Virus record (IMG/VR): IMGVR_UViG_3300032116_000067
Coordinates: 1 to 64,000 of that record
Reading direction: 5' to 3' (one strand)
Origin: a virus
DNA: 64,000 nucleotides
The position numbers were made by a program, and so were the translations under genes. Below, piece after piece: positions 47,988 through 56,306 of this stretch (within the stretch, counting starts at the first letter, position 1; each line of letters begins with the position of its first letter). The notes below the pieces were generated by a model. The model did no database searches and was not told where the DNA came from. It was given only the letters and a program-made list of their open reading frames with translations.

Positions 47988-48650
47988 ATGAAAATTCCAA
48001 GGTCTTTTGGTTTAAAAACTTGTGGTATATACTGTATAACTAATACTAGTAACAAAAAACAGTATATCGGTAGTAGTAAAAATATATACCATAGGTTAAA
48101 ACGGCATCAGTCAGAGCTGCGACGAGGTATTCATGCCAACCCGCATCTTCAAAACAGTTATAATAAGCATGGTAAAAACTGCTTTGAGGTCTCAATTCTT
48201 GAAGAAGTTCCTGTAGAACTTTTAGTCCAAAAAGAACAGGAGTATATTAATAATCTAGAACCAGCATATAATATCACACTAGAAGTTATTAGAAATACTC
48301 CTTCTCAAGAGTCTAGAAGAAAAATCTCAGCTACTCTAAAACAGCAAAAGTTAATGGGTTTATTAAAATATCCTACGCATGATGATAAAAAAAAACCAGT
48401 GACAATATACGATATAGACTGTAACTGTTTTGGAACTTATGAATCTGAGCGGGCTGCTGCTAAAAAGTTAGAAGAGCTTTATCCCGGGCTAAAGTACTCT
48501 CAATCCGTAGTCAACAGTACTATAAACTTAAAAAACAAAAGAGTAGTTAGTAGATATAAAAGGCATTTCTTGCTTAGACCTGAACAGAAATGTATTACTA
48601 AAAAAGAGCTATGTGAAACAAAAAAATACAAGAGACAGTATACAAGCTGA
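47988..48650 (+). CDS. GIY-YIG homing endonuclease
   Basis: 220 residues. The GIY-YIG core is CGIYCITNTSNKKQYIGSSK, with downstream YHRLKRHQSELRRG and the catalytic Glu in QKEQEYINNLEPAYN. A NUMOD-like DNA-binding region follows (KKPVTIYDIDCNCFGTYESE RAAAKKL). AT-rich codons. It lies within the helicase gene, between the 5' stump and a replacement 5' end, and its last 13 codons overlap the helicase frame. By family it cuts the uninterrupted allele and spreads by repair. Confidence 0.88.
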   Translation: MKIPRSFGLKTCGIYCITNTSNKKQYIGSSKNIYHRLKRHQSELRRGIHANPHLQNSYNKHGKNCFEVSILEEVPVELLVQKEQEYINNLEPAYNITLEVIRNTPSQESRRKISATLKQQKLMGLLKYPTHDDKKKPVTIYDIDCNCFGTYESERAAAKKLEELYPGLKYSQSVVNSTINLKNKRVVSRYKRHFLLRPEQKCITKKELCETKKYKRQYTS

Positions 48651-49755
48651 TGCTATAGAAGTTGCTTTAAATCACAAATGTTGTTCGTTAGCCTTAAGCA
48701 TGGGGGTCGGTAAAACCCTCATCGGACTACGATACTTGGACCATTACCAGCAGTCTAACATGTACAAGCTCAATGTGCTGGTAGTGGCTCCAAAGCTCAG
48801 CATATTTCAGAGCTGGCAAGATGACGCAGTAAAGTTTGGCCTTCCCCAGGAACTCCTGGAGAAGGTCACCTTTACCACGTATCTATCACTAAACAAACAT
48901 AACCCGCATCACTATGACATAGTGGTGTTGGACGAGTGTCACAGTCTTTTAGAGTCCCATCAAACTTTCCTGGCTAACTACCACGGTAGAGTACTGGGTC
49001 TGACGGGTACTCCGCCCCGGTATCACAACAGTGAAAAAGGCAGGATCGTCGGTAAGTACTGTCCTGTGATGTTTAAGTACATCACCGATGACGCGGTAGA
49101 TGATCAGATCCTGAATGATTACCGGATCATCGTACACCGGATGCCATTAAGTACCCAGAATACGATACCGGTAACTATGAAGAACAGTACGTTCATGACC
49201 TCTGAGCGTAAAAGCTATGACTACTGGAGCAAACGTATCATGGAAGCCCAGAGTAAAAAGCAGGAACAGATCTCGTCCGTTATGCGAATGAGGGTCCTGA
49301 TGGACTTTCGAACCAAAGAAGACTACGCCAAGTATCTACTGGAAGAAATAGAAGAAAAGTGTATTGTCTTCTGTAACACCCAAGCCCAGGCAGATCGTGT
49401 ATGCAGTCACTCGGTACACTCCGAGAACCCAGACGCAGAAGCAAACCTTGACATGTTTAAGAAAGACCAGATCGACAAGCTATCCTGTGTACTGCAGCTC
49501 AACGAGGGTATCAATATTCCAAACCTTCGGGCCGGGATCATTATGCATGCATACGGCAACGAGCGCAAGAGTTCACAGCGTATCGGACGTCTGCTTCGTC
49601 TGAACCCAGACGACACAGCGGTGGTGCACATACTCTGCTACCAGAATACGGTAGACGAGCGGTGGGTCACGGAAGCTTTAAAAGACCTGGACCAGAACAA
49701 GATCAAGTATCACGATGTAAACATGAGTAGTCATGAATCTTCATTTCAACGGTAA
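48613..49755 (+). CDS. SF2 DNA helicase (SNF2-like)
   Basis: 380 residues from GTG 48613. Motif I is SMGVGKTLIGLRYL, motif II VVLDECHSL (DECH), motif III GLTGTPPR, motif IV/V region CIVFCNTQAQADRV ... LNEGINIPNL, and motif VI SQRIGRLLRL. Its first 29 codons are AT-rich like the adjacent endonuclease, while the rest resembles phage codons, so the 5' end was replaced during endonuclease insertion. Such helicases are standard in crAss-like replication modules. Confidence 0.9.
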   Translation: MKQKNTRDSIQADAIEVALNHKCCSLALSMGVGKTLIGLRYLDHYQQSNMYKLNVLVVAPKLSIFQSWQDDAVKFGLPQELLEKVTFTTYLSLNKHNPHHYDIVVLDECHSLLESHQTFLANYHGRVLGLTGTPPRYHNSEKGRIVGKYCPVMFKYITDDAVDDQILNDYRIIVHRMPLSTQNTIPVTMKNSTFMTSERKSYDYWSKRIMEAQSKKQEQISSVMRMRVLMDFRTKEDYAKYLLEEIEEKCIVFCNTQAQADRVCSHSVHSENPDAEANLDMFKKDQIDKLSCVLQLNEGINIPNLRAGIIMHAYGNERKSSQRIGRLLRLNPDDTAVVHILCYQNTVDERWVTEALKDLDQNKIKYHDVNMSSHESSFQR

Positions 49756-50128
49756 GTATGTCAAACGTAACGGCCGCCTGGAGTTTGCTTCACTGAGTGC
49801 AGCTAAACAGTACGAGCTGTTTGTATCACATATTCCGGAGGGTCAGATTGTAGAGTTCTTTTATGAGGAGCAGCACGATGATGGTACACTCCCGCAGCTG
49901 GCTAAACTGCACGTTCTAATCAAGCAGTTAGCTATGCATATCGGAGAGACGGTAGAGAACATGAAGATCTTAGTCAAAGATAAAGCAGGACTCTGTATAG
50001 CCAGGGAAGTATCCGGTAAAGAATACTTCCTGGCTAAGAGTTTTGCTGAGTGTTCTAAAGATGAGCTAAGTCTGGCTATTCAAGCAGCCATGGAGATCGG
50101 AGAAGAAGTAGGACTTATGGTTTGGTAG
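49733..50128 (+). CDS. Unknown conserved-type protein after the helicase
   Basis: 131 residues (FNGKYVKRNGRLEFASLSAA; LAKLHVLIKQLAMHIGETVE then NMKILVKDKAGLC; SFAECSKDELSLAIQAAMEI). Helical DNA-metabolism-like pattern somewhat reminiscent of NinB-type recombination proteins, but I am not certain. Overlaps the helicase end by 23 bp and the opposing gene by 14 bp. Confidence 0.5.
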   Translation: MNLHFNGKYVKRNGRLEFASLSAAKQYELFVSHIPEGQIVEFFYEEQHDDGTLPQLAKLHVLIKQLAMHIGETVENMKILVKDKAGLCIAREVSGKEYFLAKSFAECSKDELSLAIQAAMEIGEEVGLMVW

Positions 50129-50399
50129 GCTGTTCTTTATTGAGATCTTCTAAAGTAGCCAATCCTTTTTCAGATGCTGTTTTTTCAAGATACTGGATCA
50201 TATAAGCCAAGAAAGCGTAGTGCTGGATCCACTCTTCTTCAAAGTCTTTGTTGATGATCTTTTGATAAGCCTCTTGGATCTCTTCTTCAGTTTTGTCAGC
50301 AAGCAAAAATAACAACAGCTTCTGTAGACTAATAAGTGTGTTTCCACCAACGGTAATATCAAAAGTAACATCAGCCTTGATTGTCGTGTATGTAGCCAT
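50115..50399 (-). CDS. Small acidic protein on the opposite strand
   Basis: 94 residues (TTIKADVTFDITVGGNTLIS; EEIQEAYQKIINKDFEEEWI; QYLEKTASEKGLATLEDLNK). A lone minus-strand gene in the plus-strand block, tail-to-tail with the 131-residue gene and divergent from UDG through a shared promoter region (50403-50431). Function unknown. Confidence 0.55.
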   Translation of the reverse strand: MATYTTIKADVTFDITVGGNTLISLQKLLLFLLADKTEEEIQEAYQKIINKDFEEEWIQHYAFLAYMIQYLEKTASEKGLATLEDLNKEQPTKP

Positions 50400-50402
50400 A
50401 AG

Positions 50403-50431
50403 ATACGTTTCCTACAAATTTAGAGAACTTT
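50403..50431. promoter_or_regulatory. Divergent promoter region between the 94-residue gene and UDG
   Basis: ACGTTTCCTACAAATTTAGA then GAACTTT: contains both recurring elements (TACAAAT, the reverse of ATTTGTA, and TTTAGAGAAC) in 29 bp. Serves one or both genes. Confidence 0.45.
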
Positions 50432-51148
50432 ATGACACAAACTGTAGATCTTGCTGAAATCAAAAGCAAGCTGATCGAAAAGCTAACACCGTCCGGCTGG
50501 GCGGTAAAACTCCGGGGGTTTATTCAGAGTTCTGACTTTGATAAGATCCTCGAGAACCTGCTAAAGGAGCGAGATGAAGGTAAGCGATTTACGCCACCAT
50601 TGAAGTATGCTTTCCGGGCTTTTGAAGAATGCCCGACGAGTGATCTTAAAGTAGTAATTATTGGACAAGATCCCTATCCGCACTTTGGTGTGGCTGATGG
50701 GATTGCTTTCTCATGTGGACTTACTGGTAAACCGCAGCCCAGTCTCAAGAACCTGTTCGAGGCTATAGAGCAGACGGTATACCAGGGATATCCCACACAC
50801 ATGGATCCGGATCTATCCCGGTGGTCTCAACAAGGCGTATTGCTTCTTAACACAGCACTAACTACCCAGGTAGATAAAGTGGGTACCCACTATGACATCT
50901 GGAAAGACTTCATCATGTATGTATTAGACATGTTGAGTCTGACTAACTCAGGACTGATCTTCATCTTACTGGGAGCTAAAGCCCAGGAGTTAGAATCAGT
51001 CATCGGTCAGAATCATTACATCTTAAAAGCCAGCCACCCTGCGTCGGCTGCGTACACAAAAACAACGTGGGACTGTAACGATGTGTTTAACAAGACCAAT
51101 GAAATCTTGACACAGAACAACGGTCCCCAGTTTCAAATCACTTGGTAA
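50432..51148 (+). CDS. ung: Uracil-DNA glycosylase, family 1
   Basis: 238 residues. The water-activating motif is VVIIGQDPYPHFGVADGIAF (GQDPYP; usual GQDPYH). The uracil-binding strand is VLLLNTALTT and the Leu-loop ILKASHPASAA (HPS/HPA). Full family length. crAss-like phages usually carry a UDG. It probably removes uracil during replication. The H-to-P change after GQDPY is worth noting. Confidence 0.93.
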   Translation: MTQTVDLAEIKSKLIEKLTPSGWAVKLRGFIQSSDFDKILENLLKERDEGKRFTPPLKYAFRAFEECPTSDLKVVIIGQDPYPHFGVADGIAFSCGLTGKPQPSLKNLFEAIEQTVYQGYPTHMDPDLSRWSQQGVLLLNTALTTQVDKVGTHYDIWKDFIMYVLDMLSLTNSGLIFILLGAKAQELESVIGQNHYILKASHPASAAYTKTTWDCNDVFNKTNEILTQNNGPQFQITW

Positions 51149-51169
51149 AACTTTTTAATCAATACAACT

Positions 51170-51604
51170 ATGGCAGTAAAGCAAGTAGATCTGTATGTAT
51201 CTCAGATCCTCGAAGACCTCAACAACGGCCTCACATGGCTGAAACGTGACGACCTTGGGTATGGTAATATCCAAGACAAGTATGGTGCTAAAGACCAGCA
51301 GATTGCAATGATCCGTAAACATCCGGCACTTAAAAACGCCGAGACCAACGTCACAGTATTCAACATCATTGACGACACAAAGAAGACTGATGAACCAGCC
51401 GCCGTTCCCGTTAGTAACTCCAAAGATGATGGAAGTGTGGCAAGGGTATCAAAACCTGTTGAAGACCCAACACCAAAGTACTCATCTGTTGATCACACAG
51501 ACCGCAGTGACAATACTGGAAAATCTGTATCAGAAGTACCAAAAAGAGACAGCGAGTTCTCTACCGGAGAAACCGCAGAGCTCGACGCCTTTGCCAACAT
51601 CTGA
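51170..51604 (+). CDS. Unknown protein between UDG and the MoxR-like gene
   Basis: 144 residues. The N-terminal 65 form a helical domain (VDLYVSQILEDLNNGLTWLK; DQQIAMIRKHPALKNAETNV). The rest is low-complexity, Ser/Asp/Thr-rich (SNSKDDGSVARVSKPVEDPT) and likely disordered. It ends 7 bp before the MoxR-like start. A partner of the MoxR/VWA pair is possible. Confidence 0.55.
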   Translation: MAVKQVDLYVSQILEDLNNGLTWLKRDDLGYGNIQDKYGAKDQQIAMIRKHPALKNAETNVTVFNIIDDTKKTDEPAAVPVSNSKDDGSVARVSKPVEDPTPKYSSVDHTDRSDNTGKSVSEVPKRDSEFSTGETAELDAFANI

Positions 51605-51611
51605 TCTTACT

Positions 51612-53249
51612 ATGGATAAGAGTAAGAGACCCAGCCCTACGTATAGTGCTACCATCTATAAACCAGGTACACAAAGAACCGGTAATGATGGGAATACCTG
51701 GCAAGTTCAAGTGAACTCAGCGGGTATCCATCGTTGGGTCAAAATAAGTACATCTGCTGCACTGTCCAATCCTCCACAAAGTCCGAGTAGTATGATGACA
51801 TATAAGTTCCAACCCGGTGATCTGGTTGAGATTATAACAAGTGGTTATGGGTGCAATCCCAATACCATAGGTAAACTGGTGACTATTGAAAGTCAGGGTA
51901 AGTATAGTGACAGACCCGGTTATAGTATAAAAGAAAAAGACCTTGCGACCAACAGTAAGCCTAACGATGTTGGTAATCTTGCCTACGGAGGAATGATTGG
52001 GGAAGCATCTTTTGTACTTGTGAAAAGCGCACAACAATTAGCTGGTACTACCGGCTCAGTAACTATTCCTGCTATGGCAGCAGATGATCGTGTCAAAACC
52101 AGTGTTAACAAACTAAACAAATCTATCGTGAAGACAATCACTAAGAAAAGTGCACAAGACGTACGTACCATTGAAACTTCTTTGATCAACAAAGAAGAAG
52201 TGTTTAAAATGCTGGCCCTGGCAGAGTCTACCGGACTTCCTTGTTTGCTCATCGGTGAACCCGGTGTAGCAAAGACCAAAACTGTCATCGAGTACGCTAA
52301 AGCCTGGCTCAACCGTGACGGAAAAATGAGCCCGAAAGACTTTGCTGAGAAGATCTATATCCTGGAAACAGACGAGGGTACCAAGGCTTCAGAAGTCAAG
52401 GGTATGCCGGATCTTTCAAAGCTTTTTACCGAGAACAAGTATGAGCTCTCCACTCCCATTGCCGATGCAGAGATTGTTGTCATCAACGAGGTAGATAAAG
52501 CTTCTTCTGCTATTCGTAACGCCATGCTGGGTGTGATGAACGAGAAGTTCCTGTTCAACGGTAAGCACAAGATCCCCTGTAAGTGGAAGCTGTTCATTGC
52601 TACCTGTAACGAGATCCCCAAGGATGAGCAAGACTCTCCGTTCTGGGACCGCTTCATGTTGAAGATGACAGTTAACCGCGTATCTGCCGGTGAGATGGTC
52701 AAGTACTACAAGAAGGGTGCCCGTAGCTACCGTGAGAAGTTCTCTATCGGTGTACCCAGTGGTGCAGAAATTGATCAGCTGGAGATCCCGGTAAACAAAC
52801 TGGAGAAGTATCTCGAAGTAGGTTACACTCACAGCTCTGACCGTACGTTGACTTTTGTACCGAAGCTGGCCAAAGCCGTAAGTTATGTCTGGGATATCTC
52901 TATTGACAAAGCCCTGGTAAAAACGGCCCAGATCATGATCGGTCAGTCTGCCGGTTCAGAACTGCAGAATAAGCTGATGAGTCCGGAAGTAAAGGCTGTT
53001 ATGTCCAAGGTAGAGATGCTGCACAGCTATACTACCAACGAGCAGCTGGAGCTCTCTATTGCAGACATCGAGTCCCTGATCAATACTTATGTTACCCGTG
53101 GTATCATGGATGAAACCCAGGTAGAAGAGATCGAACTGTCTATGCAGTATATCCTGGCTAACCACCCGGCCCGTTCTCAAGCTACGTCTGCAGACTTTGA
53201 CGCCATGATGAGTGAAGCTCCTCACGAGGCTGTTAACCTCCCTTTCTAA
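51612..53249 (+). CDS. MoxR-family AAA+ ATPase with N-terminal extra domains
   Basis: 545 residues from ATG 51612. Domain order: a GTQRTGNDGNTWQVQV... RWVKIS module (residues about 10-45), an SH3-like segment (YKFQPGDLVEIITSGYGCNP), then the MoxR ATPase (residues about 190-430): Walker A LLIGEPGVAKTKT, Walker B IVVINEVDKASSAI, sensor FIATCNEIPKDEQDSP and FWDRFMLKMTV. A helical lid follows. MoxR ATPases work with VWA proteins as chaperones; the VWA gene is next downstream. Target unknown. Confidence 0.88.
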   Translation: MDKSKRPSPTYSATIYKPGTQRTGNDGNTWQVQVNSAGIHRWVKISTSAALSNPPQSPSSMMTYKFQPGDLVEIITSGYGCNPNTIGKLVTIESQGKYSDRPGYSIKEKDLATNSKPNDVGNLAYGGMIGEASFVLVKSAQQLAGTTGSVTIPAMAADDRVKTSVNKLNKSIVKTITKKSAQDVRTIETSLINKEEVFKMLALAESTGLPCLLIGEPGVAKTKTVIEYAKAWLNRDGKMSPKDFAEKIYILETDEGTKASEVKGMPDLSKLFTENKYELSTPIADAEIVVINEVDKASSAIRNAMLGVMNEKFLFNGKHKIPCKWKLFIATCNEIPKDEQDSPFWDRFMLKMTVNRVSAGEMVKYYKKGARSYREKFSIGVPSGAEIDQLEIPVNKLEKYLEVGYTHSSDRTLTFVPKLAKAVSYVWDISIDKALVKTAQIMIGQSAGSELQNKLMSPEVKAVMSKVEMLHSYTTNEQLELSIADIESLINTYVTRGIMDETQVEEIELSMQYILANHPARSQATSADFDAMMSEAPHEAVNLPF

Positions 53250-53256
53250 CAAACGG

Positions 53257-53337
53257 TCGTAGAAGATACATTGGTATAAAACCTCCTGAAAAAGAGATCC
53301 CGGTAATAACGCCGGGATCTCTCCAGGAGCTCTACGA
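53257..53337 (+). promoter_or_regulatory. Very stable hairpin between MoxR and VWA genes
   Basis: Nested perfect arms: TCGTAGA (53257-53263)/TCTACGA (53331-53337), CTCCTG/CAGGAG and AGAGATCCCGG/CCGGGATCTCT around an 8-nt loop (TAATAACG). No T-run follows. Probably sets the ratio or stability of the two messages, or is an RNase III site. Confidence 0.65.
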
Positions 53338-53357
53338 TCTGTTATTAAACCTCTAAT

Positions 53358-54884
53358 ATGGCTGCTGGAAAACAATACAAGAACGTATACACGATTCTTG
53401 AGAAAGTAAAAAAAGGTGAGATCAAAACTCACTATAAACAAAGTGAAGGTCTCTTTGGTAAACTGGACTTCTATAAGAAGCCGGATCTGATCAAGCCGTA
53501 TTTACACTACATTGATCAAAGTAAAATCGACCACATAGTTGAAACTGGTATTCGGGACACCCGTCAAGTACAAACAGAGTTTGCTCATTTTGCTCAGTCA
53601 TCAAAGTTTAAAGCTTTAGAAGCTGATAAGAAACCTGACTTGCAGCAGTTTCATGAGAAGCTCAAAGAGAACTATGAAAAGTTTCCCAAGCATCTGAAGC
53701 ATGACATCTTTAAGATGTACTACCAGAAGATGCAGAAGCTTGATTTTGTAGAGCGTACATCTGGTAATGAAACCAAATACCGGTTCCTAGAAAAAGCCAA
53801 CAATCCGGTCGGTAAGATCATGACGGAAGGGTCTAACATGAAGTCAGCCATCTTCGCCCGTAACATGATGATGTATTACCTGATGCAAATGACGCAGCTG
53901 GAATACATAGATCCGGAAGCTCATGATCAAATGCAAAAGGGTCTTAACGGGAACGAAGAGTCTGACTTTGACAGTGAAGCTGCCCAGAAAGCCTTTGATA
54001 AGATGACCGATTCGGCTGCTTCTAAGAAAGCCATGGACCGGGCGTTAGATCAAGCTCAAGAGACCTGTAAAGCTATGGATGAAAACATAGACAAAGACAT
54101 TCAGGAAAAGATGTTTGATCAAGCTAATAAGCCTGGTAAAAATGACGGTACACCGGAGGCTGGTAAGATGAGTCCGGAGTATATCCGCACCATTGCAGCC
54201 AAGCTCTCTGAGATCAAGCTCTCTATGGGTGCGTTGAAAGATAAGCTCAAGAAGCTCCTGGATAAAAGTGCAAGCTACTTCTCTTCCCGGAAGATCACAA
54301 CGTACGAGGATTTGTTCAACGCCACGGATATATCTGGTCTTGAAGACTATGAACTGCTTCATCCCAAGCTCAGAAAGATCTTTGCTGAAGACGTACAGGT
54401 CAAAGACACCAAAAGTGTGGGTAAGATCGACGTGTACATAGATATCTCAGGCTCTATGTCTTCTGGTTGTGGTGTACAAGATCTAAACGGTAGGGATGTT
54501 AGCCGGATACAGTTTGCCAAATCTATGGTAGCTAAGCTCAAAGAGATGGACATGCTCAACGATGTATATCTATTTGATACCCGGCTTAAAAAGTATCGTA
54601 ACGATATGATCTCCATTTCTATGATTGACACCGGAGGCGGTACTACCATTGACGTAGCGGTGCAGAACATAGCCCGGGTAGATCGTAACGGCATCATCAT
54701 TACAGATGCAGAAGACAGGTGTCATACATTTACTGACAGAGCTTTCTTTATAGGTCTTAACGGGGCCCGGTTCTCCTCTTTTGATGACGATGTTATTGCA
54801 CAATACTCACGCCGGAACCAGGTTGTTGTCTTTGATGGAAAGACAATCAAGAAAGTAGATAGTAAAGGGCATGTGGTAAAATAG
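53358..54884 (+). CDS. VWA-domain protein, partner of the MoxR-like ATPase
   Basis: 508 residues. The long N-terminal helical part (residues 1-350; FAHFAQSSKFKALEADKKPD; KAMDRALDQAQETCKAMDEN) precedes a VWA domain with MIDAS motif KIDVYIDISGSMSSG (DxSxS), the Thr of DTGGGTTIDVAV and the Asp of GIIITDAEDRC. This is the layout of ViaA/CoxE-type partners of MoxR. Ends in TAG followed by a terminator. Confidence 0.85.
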   Translation: MAAGKQYKNVYTILEKVKKGEIKTHYKQSEGLFGKLDFYKKPDLIKPYLHYIDQSKIDHIVETGIRDTRQVQTEFAHFAQSSKFKALEADKKPDLQQFHEKLKENYEKFPKHLKHDIFKMYYQKMQKLDFVERTSGNETKYRFLEKANNPVGKIMTEGSNMKSAIFARNMMMYYLMQMTQLEYIDPEAHDQMQKGLNGNEESDFDSEAAQKAFDKMTDSAASKKAMDRALDQAQETCKAMDENIDKDIQEKMFDQANKPGKNDGTPEAGKMSPEYIRTIAAKLSEIKLSMGALKDKLKKLLDKSASYFSSRKITTYEDLFNATDISGLEDYELLHPKLRKIFAEDVQVKDTKSVGKIDVYIDISGSMSSGCGVQDLNGRDVSRIQFAKSMVAKLKEMDMLNDVYLFDTRLKKYRNDMISISMIDTGGGTTIDVAVQNIARVDRNGIIITDAEDRCHTFTDRAFFIGLNGARFSSFDDDVIAQYSRRNQVVVFDGKTIKKVDSKGHVVK

Positions 54885-54902
54885 AACATACCTAATATAC
54901 AA

Positions 54903-54935
54903 AAAGCCGGTAGATTCTTCTACCGGCTTATCTTT
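54903..54935. terminator. Bidirectional terminator
   Basis: AAGCCGGTAGA/TCTACCGGCTT with a 4-nt loop, flanked by A-run on the left and T-rich tract on the right. Serves the VWA gene (plus) and the 192-residue gene (minus). Confidence 0.85.
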
Positions 54936-54937
54936 CT

Positions 54938-55516
54938 TTATTGTGGATCCAGGATCTTACCACATTTCAGACACTCTAGGTCTCCGTCCTGATCACTATC
55001 TCCCCAGATATGATCACACTGTCTATGACTAAAGTATTCGTCGATCTTTCCATCATCGTCATGATCGAGACCATCAGCTGAACCGTCATTATCTTCATCT
55101 ATTTCTTTACTAGCTAGCTTAGCTCCCATCAGGGTAGCCAGCACCGGATCTATAATTGGTTCCGGAACTGCAGCAACCGGTGCCGGAGGAGGATTATTAC
55201 TAAAGTCATTGGCTTTAGACATAGCAGTACCGTCTTCCTCGTCCATCTTCTGTACCAGGATCTTGTCTTTGTCGTTATCAGAAAACCAGTAGTCGATGAT
55301 CTTACCATAGCTGCCGATAAAAGCACCGAGCATAAGGAGCAAGAGTTCTTTCCACTCACCCGCTATCGAGCTGTCTAACTCAATGGCTGTAAAGATAGCG
55401 GCTACAATAAGGATGAACGCACCCAGTACCATGGCAGTGATCATCCACCGCTTTCTCATAATAGAGTGCAAAAGTCTTTCAAAACCAAGCTTACTTGATT
55501 CTATTTCGTTACTCAT
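54938..55516 (-). CDS. Membrane protein with EF-hand-like acidic repeats
   Basis: 192 residues. Two transmembrane helices (WMITAMVLGAFILIVAAIFT; WKELLLLMLGAFIGSYGKII), a Pro/Ala-rich linker, then Ca-binding-like repeats (DEDNDGSADGLDHDDDGKID; GDSDQDGDLEC) and a C-terminal CDHIW ... CLKCG pair that may bind zinc. Located in the lysis cassette. A two-TM holin-like role is possible, but the acidic tail is not typical. Confidence 0.6.
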   Translation of the reverse strand: MSNEIESSKLGFERLLHSIMRKRWMITAMVLGAFILIVAAIFTAIELDSSIAGEWKELLLLMLGAFIGSYGKIIDYWFSDNDKDKILVQKMDEEDGTAMSKANDFSNNPPPAPVAAVPEPIIDPVLATLMGAKLASKEIDEDNDGSADGLDHDDDGKIDEYFSHRQCDHIWGDSDQDGDLECLKCGKILDPQ

Positions 55517-55532
55517 AACTGTAAAGTTTTAG

Positions 55533-55658
55533 TTAGCGTCCCTGTCCGCGATACTTGGACATCCGCTTTTGTTTCGGTCCCTGGTTCTTAGCAGCTTGAC
55601 CTTTCTTACGCTTTCCGAAGGTGATCTTGTGAGCACCTCCGCCTTTACCTTTACCCAT
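55533..55658 (-). CDS. Tiny highly basic protein
   Basis: 41 residues (MGKGKGGGAHKITFGKRKKG; KQKRMSKYRGQGR), about one third Lys/Arg with Gly. Similar tiny basic GKGKG...KITFG proteins are common in Bacteroidota phages as I recall; probably DNA-binding or a packaged virion peptide. It lies 16 bp from the next gene in the lysis cassette. Confidence 0.55.
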   Translation of the reverse strand: MGKGKGGGAHKITFGKRKKGQAAKNQGPKQKRMSKYRGQGR

Positions 55659-55679
55659 GGTCTATGTTTTAGATTGCTG

Positions 55680-56306
55680 TTAACTCAACAGTGCATGAAA
55701 CTTCTTGAAATACTTAAGACGGTCAGCAAGACCGTTGGTTCCACCGTTGACCCGTTTGGTAACGGCAGTAACATGAGCATCAGTAGCTCCCTTATCTGCC
55801 AGTGCGTTCAGATTATTCTTACTCCAGAACCATGCTGCACTAAGCAGTGGGTACTTTGTAGCTACCAGATCTGGATTCTCTATGATATTATCGGGTACCG
55901 ACGCATCAAAAGTTAGATAGTTTGATTTACCAGTGAGCTGGATATATCCCCTACCCCGATATCTATACCCATCCCCTGAACTTTCTGGACCGTTACCCAT
56001 ACGGTTACCATATACTTTATTGGCTATCTTAACCGGCTGCCGGGCATAAGCTGCAGCCAAAGCTTCCGTAGAGAAGTACTTCTTAAAGACAGATAAAAGA
56101 CCTTTGACAGAATAATTTAGGTTCTCTTGAACCAGTTTAAACCCACCAGACTCATGTGCACACTGTGCCAGGAAGTGAGCCAGGCGTAACGGGGTGTTTA
56201 CTCCCATTTTCTGGACTACATCCGGGATCTGTGCGATCACAGCATCGGGTACATACCCTTTAAGTTTATCAAGCTTAAGGTTCATGAACGTCAGAGCTTG
56301 GATCAA
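55680..56306 (-). CDS. Endolysin, glycoside hydrolase family 19
   Basis: 208 residues. The catalytic Glu is in AHFLAQCAHESGGFKLVQEN and the second acidic residue follows in the same helix region. The substrate cleft is RYRGRGYIQLTGKSNYLTFD. Shape and length match GH19 lysozyme-like phage endolysins, which cut peptidoglycan. No signal peptide, so export would depend on a holin. Start overlaps the previous gene by 4 bp. Confidence 0.92.
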   Translation of the reverse strand: MIQALTFMNLKLDKLKGYVPDAVIAQIPDVVQKMGVNTPLRLAHFLAQCAHESGGFKLVQENLNYSVKGLLSVFKKYFSTEALAAAYARQPVKIANKVYGNRMGNGPESSGDGYRYRGRGYIQLTGKSNYLTFDASVPDNIIENPDLVATKYPLLSAAWFWSKNNLNALADKGATDAHVTAVTKRVNGGTNGLADRLKYFKKFHALLS

